This document shows positions 1-7,991 of a stretch of DNA of 12,693 bases, one piece after another. Made by a program: the position numbers and the translations under genes. The notes under the pieces were generated by a model. It was given only the letters and a program-made list of their open reading frames with translations. It did not search any database and was not told the origin of the DNA. The DNA is from Cylindrobasidium torrendii FP15055 ss-10. Lineage: Eukaryota > Basidiomycota > Agaricomycetes > Agaricales > Physalacriaceae. Every line of letters starts with the position of its first letter. Position 1 is the first letter of the stretch. The stretch lies in NCBI GenBank assembly GCA_000934385.1, contig KN880889.1:1-12693 (forward strand), read 5' to 3'.

Positions 1-785
1 AATCCGCGAGTGTTGAAGATGCGAGTCTTGCAAAGGTCGATCGTCGAGGGTGATACCGAGTTGTGTAGAAATAATCGGCCCGATGGACTAAAGGGCGAGC
101 ATTCCGAGTTGGCAACAGCCTGTATTGGGTAGGTAAGACTGCAACTCGGTGAAGTACCTACAGTAACAATTCACATGTATCTAACGATGAGTAATGTAAC
201 TATCCATATCGGGGCACCATTAGTAAGTCCGGGGGACGAGCGTCTCGTCTCGTCGCTTCGATCCTTTGTGCTGACCAATCGATCCGTGATCGGGATTGGC
301 TTGGAATTCCAACAACACCAAGGTGTGTGAGTTGCTTGAGCGCGTCGATGGCCCTCTGGAAACTCGCTACAGAATGCAATGCAAGAGATGAGGCGAGAAT
401 GGTTAAGTGTGTGAGACGCGTGAACGATGCGATGGGGAGTTCATGAAGGTAGTCTATGATGCGCGAAGATTGGCGTCCCAGATAGATAGAAAGCGTTTGC
501 ACGGTGTCTGACGCCGCATTCTGGGTCAAGGCAAGCGAAGCCGCAAAGAAGTGGTACGCAGTTGGGCCAATGAGATATACGCGGCGGTACGCTACTGGCT
601 TAATCCTGGTACGGGTCAGTACGGGAATGGGAGACTATGTAAGTTGATACAAACCAGGCGTGTACAAGCCGAGATACACGAAGAAGGATAGCTGCTTCAG
701 CGGGGCGTGTGCTGGCTGCGACTTCGAATACAGATCGCACTAGGTCTACAGGGAGCTCAGGAAATGGTTGTACAACCGCCGCCAT
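1..785 (-). CDS. F-box-like protein, 3' end off the window, possibly disabled
   Basis: Minus-strand gene starting at the ATG at 785-783 and running off the left edge. Exon 1 is 785..655 and exon 2 is 605..about 276, separated by a 49-bp intron (654..606) that splits a Trp codon as TG|G. The N-terminus carries PELPVDLVRSVFEVAA and ends in LRVSRLVHAW, the F-box-like helix-turn pattern of large Agaricomycete families; exon 2 resumes with WIKPVAYRRVYL and reads into a leucine-rich stretch (LPIASFTRLTHLTILASSLA). Such proteins are usually taken as SCF ubiquitin-ligase substrate adaptors with degenerate repeats; that role is inferred. The 3' part is uncertain. Exon 2 stays open to a stop at 202-200. 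A coding-looking stretch near 157..1 (YFTELQSYLPNTG, later GITLDDRPLQDSHLQ) can be joined by an unusually long 118-bp intron (275..158), but then meets an in-frame TAG at 90-88. It resembles the gene at 4508-5510 in start, spacing and intron phase. Confidence 0.6.
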
Positions 786-1217
786 GTGCCACTGCACGGT
801 GATGGTGGTCAGAAGCAAGAAGATAAGGGATTTGTCAGCGTTGTACTCTGTAAATACCGAGTTAAAAGTCGCCGCGCCATTATATTTCTTTGTGGGCAAC
901 CTTCACAATTCAGGAATATGTTCTAGACGACAATGTTCGCAGTATCAAGAGTGGCGCGCCATCAAAAGCGTGGGAAAACTACGTAATGCTACCTTGCCCG
1001 CATCACGCGTCGAGGTCGCTTGGCCTTTCGCTTCCACCATCTGCTCAACGTATGCACAGCCCATGCAGCCGTCCTTCGCGCGTCTTTTCTTATGGCTTTG
1101 CAGACAAATTGAACAAATCCTTCCGAAACTTAACCAACCATATTCCGACGCGCCCACGCTTCAATCTGCTCTCAAAACCAATACATATAACCACCACACC
1201 CAGAGAACTTTGTAAAG
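786..1217. promoter_or_regulatory. Shared upstream region between two divergent genes
   Basis: This 432-bp stretch lies between the ATG of the minus-strand F-box-like gene and the ATG of the Scd6-like gene, so it should hold both promoters. Overlapping open frames exist on both strands, but their translations show no domain and mixed composition. I see no RNA gene and no clear TATA box. The sequence just before 1218 (TTTGTAAAGATGG) gives a good start context, with A at -3 and G at +4. Confidence 0.45.
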
Positions 1218-2134
1218 ATGGCGATGAGCTTTATTGGGTGCGTCACCTCTCGCGATTTTTGTTCACCTTGCTCAAACGTAGTGCAGAAAACCCATTTCGC
1301 TGATCTCGCACTCGGACGTGCGCTACCGGGGCATTCTGGCGGGTATTGACCCAGCAGCGTCGACGATCCAGCTCAGCCGTGTATACTCAATGGGCACTGA
1401 GGGCCGCAGGTGCGCCGTTATCCGCATGTCTCTCGCGCCTTGTCTCGCTGACGACGATCACCCATGCGTGCAGGCCGGCCCACGAATTCATCCCGCCGGT
1501 CGCTGAGCCCTACGAGTACATCATCTTCCGTGCCGGCGAAGTCAAAGATCTGTCCGTCGACGACACGCAGACTCCGAATCCGCGCAGTGTACACGAGGAT
1601 CCGGCGGTCGTCAATGCAGGCAGAGTAGTCCAACAACAGTCCTCAAACAATCCCCCGCAGCCGCGCGGGCAACGCACGAACTCTGTTCTGACTGCCAATT
1701 CATCCCTCCAGAATGTCGAGCGTGCGATGGGAGAGCTGCGCCAGCCCGAGAATGGTAGCGGTGGCGGCGGTGGGCACAACAGCAACAAGAACAAAATCAC
1801 TGTTCCCACCACCGACTTTGATTTCGCGTCGTCGAATGCAAAGTTTGACAAGACGAGCGCGGCGCCGGACGATGTGGCGCCTGATGCAGAGAAGGAGGCG
1901 TCGTACAATCCGACGAAGAGTTTCTTCGATACCCTTACGCCTGGGCCGGCCAACATGCGTGGCCGGGGTCGTGGACGCAGGCAGGAGGAGCGCAATCGCA
2001 ATGTCGCGACGTTTGGAGAGCCTGGAGGTGTAGGCCTCCTTGGACCTGGGGCATATGTCGGTGGATGGGGAGGTTACTCGCGCCGTGGAGGCAGAGGCGG
2101 TCGCGGACGGGGCCAGTCAGCTGGTAACAGGTAG
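1218..2134 (+). CDS. Scd6/Lsm14-family mRNA translation repressor (LSm-FDF-RGG)
   Basis: Three exons: 1218..1237, 1287..1409 and 1474..2134, giving 267 residues with introns of 49 and 64 bp. Splicing restores MAMSFIGKPISLISHSDVRY and then GTEGRRPAHEFIPP followed by EPYEYIIFRAGEVKDL. This is the N-terminal LSm domain (about residues 1-80) typical of Scd6, Lsm14/RAP55 and Tral. Further along are the FDF motif (DFDF, 162-165), an FFD-box-like SFFDTL (197-202) and a TFG-box-like TFGEPG (227-232). Arginine-glycine runs lie at about 210-217 and at the C-terminus (RRGGRGGRGRG). In this family the LSm domain contacts the decapping machinery, the FDF segment binds Dhh1/DDX6, and the RGG tail binds RNA or eIF4G, repressing translation and promoting P-body assembly in the cytoplasm. 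The protein is shorter than many relatives because the linker between LSm and FDF is brief. The first intron falls after only six full codons. Confidence 0.93.
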
Positions 2135-2975
2135 ACCAATATCCATTTGTACATCTTTGTTTTGGGCAAGTGAGTATGTGATCTAAACCCTTGTGTTGTA
2201 AACGGAGAGAACTAAGAAAGGAAGATGACCACTTCGCCAGTTCTCTTAGATTAGTTCTCTGGGATTTGGGATCTGTCACCTGCTTGAGTGTCGAAGGTGC
2301 CTTTTCGACTGCGAATGGTCCAAGTCAAGGGGAAGCATATGCTCATCGATCCTGCCAACTATGCTTGGGAAAGTATCCCACATATGTTATCTGTGTGGGC
2401 ATGAGTGTCTGTGCACCGTGCGCCATCAGCTGGTTGAACGGACAAATCTTGAGCTACGTAAAGCACTTCTCAGACCTCCACAAGCTTCTGAGGCTTTGCA
2501 GCATAGTCGAGGTTCATCCGAGCCAGAGGCCATCACTCCCTTTCGACCACTCAGCGTCAACCATTGGTTAACATCACGAGGAAAGTGTCCGCAAATTTTC
2601 TGGGGCCGCTAACTCAATCTCAACCATGGGCTTTGCACGCCGAATTGCGAGCAGTAAACAGAATGGCACCGTTGTTGACCTCAGGTTGCCATACCATTCT
2701 GGTACCGAGCCAGCCTGTGAATATGGTAGATTCCTTGTAATTGAGTAAATGCTATCTCCTATTATGCTGTTTTGAACGATCCATTTTCTCAGTGAGACTG
2801 AGCGCCTTGAACTCCGCAAAGAACCTCCTCACCACTGTCGGCCCGTGAGCCGCAAATGATCGACAAGATAACATGCGTCTAGAGCACTGCGTGCACAGCC
2901 TTCAGCGAACGAACGAGAGACCGAACGATGGGTGGTATATCTATTCTTCAAACCTGGGGAGCTGGTCGAAAGCGA
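2135..2975. other. Intergenic region with no convincing gene
   Basis: Several medium open frames occur on both strands, but none shows a recognisable domain, a plausible intron structure or consistent codon use. A 40-codon frame starts at 2624 in a good context (CAACCATGGG) and ends in TAA; it is too short to support. A Cys/His-rich snippet near 2385-2425 (CYLCGHECLC) looks faintly RING-like but is isolated. The stretch contains the Scd6-like gene's 3' end and the distal promoter of the RTA1-like gene. Confidence 0.4.
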
Positions 2976-3045
2976 CTCCTCCCCTCCCCTCCCCTCCTCC
3001 TTTTCCTTTCTCTCCATCTATTCCTCCTCCGCTTTTTTTCTTTAA
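2976..3045 (+). promoter_or_regulatory. Pyrimidine-rich core promoter or leader of the RTA1-like gene
   Basis: An almost uninterrupted C/T tract, including tandem CCCCT units near 2978-2997 and a run of seven T near 3032, ends a few bases before the ATG at 3052. CT-rich blocks directly upstream of the transcription or translation start are a known feature of many fungal promoters. The precise start site cannot be read from sequence. Confidence 0.5.
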
Positions 3046-3051
3046 TTCACG

Positions 3052-4124
3052 ATGGATGACACAAACGCCACACACGAGAAAGGATACAGCAGCTATCTTG
3101 GATATGCTCCCTCAGTGCCGCTCGCCGCCGTTGGACTCGTGCTCTACCTCTTCGCGGGCATCGGGCTGACTGTTATGATGTGGAAGAGGGGCGCGCGCTG
3201 AATGATGGCCATGCCCATCGCCGTATTCTGTCAGTCTCCTCTCCACCCCCCGTCTCCAATTCAAGACCAAGGACTGAATCTGTGAAATAGTCTATGCTGT
3301 GGGAATAGCAATGCGCTTTGCCGTACGCTCATCACCCGAAACGCTTGGTGTCTTTGTCATCTCGCACTTGTTTATCACTCTATCTGTGCGTCCTTCTCCT
3401 CCTATGCATCCTTTTTTTGCTCAACTAGTGATGATAGCCTTGTGGGATGATCGCGGCGGAATATGTTTTGTTAGGCCGCCTGTCACGATACCTGCACTCA
3501 GACGATTTCCTCTTCATCAGTGCCCAAAAAATCACCCTCGTCTTCGTCTTGTCCGATGTTGTTACATTCCTCATCCAAGCTGGTGGAGGAGGGATCATGG
3601 TCATGAAAGATAAGCACGATCTCGGAGAGAAGGTGCGTTTTAGCTTTGATTGCGGTTGCTGCGATGACTGACCAGTCCACCCAGATCTTCCTCGTCGGCC
3701 TCATCCTGCAACTCGCCTCCTTCGCCATATTCACACTCATGTTTGCACGCATGTTGTTTCTCATCCGCAGCAATCGTCCCGAGGTTTGGTCCAAAGACAA
3801 GGACAGGACGGTTATGGGAAGGTGGACGACGCTCGCTAGTGCAATGGCACTCAGCTGTGTTGGAGTCCTCGTATGTCGCCCGCACCCTGCGCACGCTACG
3901 TTCTTTACTCACAGTATATGCAGATTCGATCCTTCTACCGTGTTGTCGAAATCTCCGGCGGCTGGGGGTCGAAACTCTCCACCACGGAGGGGTACTTTTG
4001 GGGCCTCGATGCCCTACCGCTCCTCATCGCCGTCGCCATGTACATACCTTTCTGGCCTGGGCGCTTTATCCCGCCGATAGATACCTCGGCAGGCGTAGAG
4101 ATGAGGGAAAAGGATTCTGCTTAA
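3052..4124 (+). pseudogene. RTA1-like seven-helix membrane protein with in-frame TGA at codon 50
   Basis: Five exons: 3052..3229, 3291..3385, 3438..3632, 3685..3870 and 3924..4124. Introns are 61, 52, 52 and 53 bp, all GT..AG. The 284 codons encode seven hydrophobic segments and RTA1-family landmarks: AAEYVLLGRLSRYL, IQAGGGGIM, GLILQLASFAIF, IRSFYRVVEISGGWG and an ALPLLIAVAMYIPFWPG C-terminal helix. RTA1 and Rsb1 relatives are fungal plasma-membrane or ER proteins linked to lipid translocation and resistance to 7-aminocholesterol or sphingoid bases; the substrate here cannot be told. The anomaly is at 3199-3201: exon 1 reads WKRGAR, then TGA, then MMAMPIAVF, with frame and homology intact on both sides. 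TGG (Trp) one base away would fit. No usable intron removes the stop. An ATG follows immediately at 3202, so an N-terminally shortened protein lacking helix 1 is conceivable. It could instead be a sequencing error, in which case the gene is intact. Confidence 0.85.
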
Positions 4125-4507
4125 AGGGGCATATATACCGCTATTTATGAGATGTGGCAGACTAGATCACGCAAACTAGTAGCTGAACGGACGATACGCA
4201 TGTTGACTTGTACGATTTTACTTGGAATGGGAAAAATGAGAAAAGGGACGTCGCCGCATTGATCTTGAGCTAAACACATGTCGAGAGAACTAACTTGGAA
4301 GATGATTCGATGATGATTCCACCTGTGAAAGAAGCTTGAAGGAGTCGTACGGACTTGCACCCAACTTGCACCTGTTCGCAACATTCCCATCAATTATCTA
4401 CCGGTGCCGCACAGTTGCCGAGAGCGCGGCAGCTTCAGTCACGGTTTTCGGGAGCGGTTCAAACGATACCATGATGTTCACATTCTAGTCTTCAAGCGAC
4501 AACCATC
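4125..4507. other. Intergenic region, nothing recognised
   Basis: This stretch holds the 3' flank of the RTA1-like gene and the promoter of the next gene. There is a small direct repeat of GATGATTC at about 4301-4319. An open frame on the minus strand (4145..4393) gives a domain-free translation and lacks plausible splice partners. No RNA gene or terminal repeat is seen. Confidence 0.4.
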
Positions 4508-5510
4508 ATGGCTACTTTCGCAGATCTGTCCAAGGACGTCGCACGCTATATTCTAGAGTACGTCGCTCGCACCGACTCCTCTGCGGCGCATGCGCTCGTT
4601 TCCGTGTCTAGAGATGTCCGAGCATGGTGAGGGCTTACTACACTTAGAGACGAGTGCGTCTGAGAGGGAAAGTTATAGGATTATACCTATACGGTATCAT
4701 TCTGTCGTACTCGTTGGAAGGAGCAGCGTTGCACAGTTCGAGCGTACACTTACCAGGGATGCAAGGGCTCTCGGGAAGCATGTTCGCTTCATTGACTTTC
4801 AGCAAGGTGAGTCCATGATTGCGTAGCTCGACGGCTGAATGAATGTAGACACAGGTGAAGACTGGCAAGACGCAAAAAAGATCCCGGCTGCCCAAGTCAA
4901 ACGCATTCTTGGTGCTTGTACCACTCTCTCCAGCGTTCGCTTCTTCAACCTAGACCACTTTCGATTTAGTGCAACGGCTTGCAAGAACCTCACCTGCCTT
5001 TCTCTCCCCGAACTGCAAAACACCATCATCAACTGCCTCCCTAAAACGCTCGAGCATCTTGCTGTGCGGACGCTTTCCGATGACCATGGTGACGAACCAA
5101 GCGGGCTAACAGACGAGGAGTTTTCCCTTGTATGTCGGCGCTGCGTGGCACTACGGACACTTATTATCGAGGAGATGACCTTCTTCTCGGTATTGACTTT
5201 TGGACCGTTTAGGTCTGTCGCAGAAGGAAAACATGTTCGATTCATCATTCGATCTCACGTGACGGATGAGGAAGAAATAGACTCCTTGCTGTTCGAACTA
5301 GTGCTGGAGTTTGAAAATTCTGTCATCGTTCCCTTGCGTCAGCCCAGCCAATCGCTTGCAGAAAAGCTGAAGTTTTCGGAAGGAGAACGATACCACGGCA
5401 AGATATACATGGGGTCGATTGAGGAAGGCGACGAGTGGACACTTGGTCCTGCGCGAGAAGGGGGACCCTCATTGGTGGAAAGAGTAGAAGGATGGCTGAC
5501 GGGATTGTAA
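4508..5510 (+). CDS. F-box-like / leucine-rich Agaricomycete protein
   Basis: Three exons: 4508..4626, 4679..4806 and 4849..5510, giving 302 residues; introns are 52 and 42 bp. The start ATG lies in CATCATGG and begins MATFADLSKDVARYILEYVA, followed by HALVSVSRDVRAW, an F-box-like N-terminal helical module. Intron 1 divides the Trp codon as TG|G, and exon 2 resumes with IIPIRYHSVVLVG. The middle shows irregular leucine-rich spacing (TACKNLTCLSLPELQ, TLEHLAVRTL, CVALRTLIIEEM). The C-terminal 100 residues are acidic and end in SLVERVEGWLTGL. Relatives are abundant and lineage-expanded in mushrooms, usually interpreted as substrate receptors of SCF ubiquitin ligases acting in cytoplasm or nucleus; the target is unknown and Skp1 binding is inferred. 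It shares the start architecture and intron phase of the minus-strand gene at 1-785, so the two are likely paralogues. No frame break is seen. Confidence 0.78.
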
Positions 5511-5993
5511 AAGTGGAAAAGTAAGCGGTGAATGGTGCGCAGTATTCGATATAGACGTTTCTGGGGTTCCCATGTAGGCGCTCGAAGCCCACTGACCTTT
5601 ATCTGCATTCTCGGCCATGCACTTTTGTTCTTCGCAATTTCCTGCATTGTTTTCAAGCCGCTCGATTCTAATGCTATCCAAACAGGGCGCAGTTTCCTGC
5701 GATCTCGAGCGGAGACTAGTAGTCGATATAGAGTCAAATTCAATCTTGAACCGCTCGATGTGTCCCGCCAATCAGACGACTCCTTTACGACTTTCACACT
5801 TCATTCTGGGGTGCCCACGACGTCTGCTGCAACCACTTTCATTTCAGAAACTGTATCGATAGAAGGTGCATTTAGGCGCTGGCCCTTCACAGTAACTTTG
5901 GCCTATGACTTCTATCGCAGTCGAGTCACCCTTCCCTGACACGTCCCCATCCAATCCCCATCCTGCAACCTTTCACATACTGATCACACCGGC
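5511..5993. other. Intergenic region, no supported gene
   Basis: Open frames overlap on both strands (plus 5532..5939; minus 5469..5771 and 5339..5797), but none has a domain, a repeat or a convincing splice structure, and they contradict one another. The region carries the 3' flank of the F-box-like gene and, toward 5940-5993, a C-rich leader (CCCCATCC repeated) before the GTPase gene. Confidence 0.4.
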
Positions 5994-7558
5994 ATGTTCA
6001 ATCTTGCCATCGTCTTGCCTTTAGTTTCGACCGTCATTCTAAGCAGTTCGTCCTGCCTCTTAGCCTCGTACTTCACTGACAACATCGTCGACAGTGGGTC
6101 AGATCTGGTCCGCAATCTTTGGAGGAGGAGAAGTCCGTGAGGCGCCCGCAGTTACGGCAATAAACCATCAACACCAGATGGAACAAGAGAGAAGGATGCA
6201 GGAGCTGGAAGAGCAGCGACAGCAGCAAGATCAAGCGATGCAGGAGCTGGAAAGGCAAAGGCAGGAGCAGGAGAGCAGGATGCACGAGAAAGAGCAGGGT
6301 GCGTTGGCTCATTGAGTATGCGGGCGCTAATTCTGACCTTGCGCCAAAGAGGCCGCGAAGGCGCTAAGTGATGCGCAGGAGCGCGCCCGGATTGAATATG
6401 AACAAAGTCTGCGCGAACAGCAGCAAGAAAACACCCGTCGTATGTCGTCTATTCTCACTTGAAAGAATGCGTGCTCATTTTGGACGTGACAGAGGCCGAA
6501 GCCGCCTTGAAGGACGCCGAACAGCGCGCTAAGCAAGAGCACGATGAAAGGATGCGACAAGTCGAGCTGGAGAACGAACGTCGTGCGTGCTACTCATTTC
6601 AACATTCTTGCAACCGCTCATACCTGAACTAGAGCGTGAGAAAACCGCCCGAGACCTCAAAGCTGCCGAAGAGCGCGCCAAAAAAGCAGAGGCTGACTTG
6701 CTCGCAGGTATCCGCCCGGACAAGTACCCCACGGCCGAGGAACTACAGGCAATCAAGCTCCGCTACCAGTACAACCCGCGGAACGTGCACTATGCCATTG
6801 TCGGGAGCTCTGGGACGGGCAAGTCGTCGTTGATCAACGCTCTCCGCGGTCTTGAGGGGGGTAGCGAGCATACAGCTGAGACGGGTACCTCCGAGACCAC
6901 GAAAGATGTGAAACGATATGAAGATCCGCGGGCTGGACGCAAGGGCCGCCTATGGTGGTACGACGTCCCAGGCGGCGGGACGCTCACTATTCCAGGCGCT
7001 GACTACTTCAATTCGCTGGGTTTGTACATTTTCGATGCGATCCTTGTTGTTTCTGCTGGGCGCTTCACCGAGCTCGACGTTGCGATTCTGCGGCATGCGA
7101 AGAAGTGGGATATTCCGGCACATGTTGTGCGGTCCAAGGGAGACCAGGACGTGCAGAATCGAGTCAGGAAGAGAATCGGGACGCAGGCATACAGGAAGCC
7201 GGCGTCCAGGCAGCCAGCGATGGAGGAAGAGCGGGTCGCTCTGATCAAAGAAGTCCATGCTAATGTGAGGGAGAACCTGGCGCTGGAGAAGATGGATGCA
7301 GTGCAGTGTTTTGTCGTTTCGGAGCTTGCGATGCTTCGCTGCGTCCAGAACGCGGAGGATGGTGACTGGGCAAGTATTGGTGAGCCAGAGGAAGATGGCG
7401 AGCTTGTCACTGATCCCTTGGACTTGGATTTCGAGGAGAAGGGATTGCTGGAGAAGCTGGTTTCTACTACCGCGCAAAAGCGCGTTGTCACCGTCGAGAA
7501 GACCTCAAACTGGCTCGAAAGCATTGTAAAGCGAGGATTGCAGGCGGCTCGTCATTAA
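5994..7558 (+). CDS. IRG-like (interferon-inducible GTPase-type) P-loop GTPase with coiled-coil N-terminus
   Basis: Five exons: 5994..6045, 6095..6298, 6350..6439, 6493..6582 and 6633..7558, giving 453 residues; introns are 49, 51, 53 and 50 bp. The order is a short hydrophobic N-terminus (MFNLAIVLPLVSTVILS), an internal MGQIWSAIFGGG, a Glu/Gln/Arg-rich coiled coil (about 40-180), then a GTPase domain. G1 is GSSGTGKS (203-210), G3 is DVPGGG (256-261) and G4 is SKGD (313-316), preceded by ILVVSAGRFTELDVAILRHA. Spacing and wording match the IRG/IIGP family, in which animal members are dynamin-like membrane-binding GTPases of cell-autonomous immunity. The canonical Lys of G1 is present, so nucleotide binding is expected. 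The fungal role is unknown. The start is ambiguous: 5994 has a middling context, whereas the ATG made by joining A6045 to TG 6095-6096 has A at -3 and G at +4. The GTPase domain and following ~100 residues all lie in the last exon. Confidence 0.85.
6196..6288 (+). repeat. 42-bp tandem repeat encoding a 14-residue coiled-coil unit
   Basis: ATGCAGGAGCTGGAA occurs at 6196 and again at 6238, and a third, shorter unit starts ATGCACGAG at 6280, all exactly 42 bp apart and in frame. The unit encodes MQELE-x-QRQ-x-Q plus filler, which is 14 residues or two heptads, so repeat number would lengthen the coiled coil in whole heptad pairs. Confidence 0.85.
6350..6582 (+). repeat. Tandem duplicated 90-bp coiled-coil exons (exons 3 and 4 of the GTPase gene)
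   Basis: Exons 6350..6439 and 6493..6582 are each exactly 90 bp. Both begin AGGCCG after the acceptor, end AACxxxCGTC before the donor, and lie between phase-1 introns. Their products align: ALSDAQERARIEYEQSLREQ with ALKDAEQRAKQEHDERMRQ, both closing in ENxR. The next exon opens with a weaker related stretch (LKAAEERAKKAEADLL). Confidence 0.8.
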
Positions 7559-7991
7559 GTATATTTGCCCAGTGTGTTGTACCCCAGTACATATGATGAT
7601 TCTTTGGTGGTCGAATGCGAATTCAAGTTAGTTGTAGATGCCGCTGCCACTGTGATATTTTCCTTTTGAATCGCCTCAAGTACTCTCGCGGCCGGGATTC
7701 GATATCGCTAACTGTGCTCATCAAAAGTAGCATTGGCTCACGCAGATTTCTCGCTTTTACAGATAAACGGGGTGCGTTTTCTGTCTGAACTTTTGGTCGA
7801 GAATGTATTAATAAGGTGTATGATTCGATAAAGTAGAGCCGTAACAAGCGGTAACTGGTAAATAGTAAACGGTAAAGCATCGAGCTACTTCAAGACATCC
7901 TCCCCCCTGGTACCGACCACAATATATACTCACACGAGCCAAATAAGCTCGCCGGATTGCGGACGGAACGTATATGTATGAAAACATCTAT
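7559..7991. other. Convergent 3' intergenic region
   Basis: This stretch separates the 3' ends of the plus-strand GTPase gene and the minus-strand nuclear-protein gene, so it should contain both terminators. It includes a patch of imperfect GGTAA-type repeats at about 7848-7875 (GGTAACTGGTAAATAGTAAA). I see no open frame with domain signal and no tRNA. Confidence 0.4.

Noticed and set aside
2191..2612. Overlapping plus-strand frames with a faint RING-like Cys/His cluster.
   Set aside because: The Cys/His spacing does not complete a RING, two frames compete over the same bases, and no intron pattern joins them to anything.
2976..3045. C/T tract considered as a telomere-like or microsatellite repeat.
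   Set aside because: The units are irregular and the tract abuts a start codon, which fits a fungal CT-rich promoter block better.
3199..3201. Selenocysteine or programmed readthrough at the RTA1-gene TGA.
   Set aside because: Fungi of this group are not known to use selenocysteine, and the following bases (ATG) do not form the usual readthrough context (CTA). Mutation or sequence error is simpler.
5339..5939. Opposite-strand frames of 100-152 codons between the F-box-like and GTPase genes.
   Set aside because: They contradict one another, one overlaps the end of a supported gene, and none shows a domain or repeat.
6094..6315. A frame starting with GTG at 6094 read as a separate short coiled-coil protein ending at 6315.
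   Set aside because: Eukaryotic nuclear genes rarely start at GTG; the G is the last base of an AG acceptor, and the stop lies inside the next intron. It is exon 2 of the GTPase gene.
7691..7705. GGGATTCGATATC resembling a tRNA T-loop/B box.
   Set aside because: The trailing bases do not match the B-box consensus, and no matching A box, anticodon arm or acceptor stem could be folded around it.
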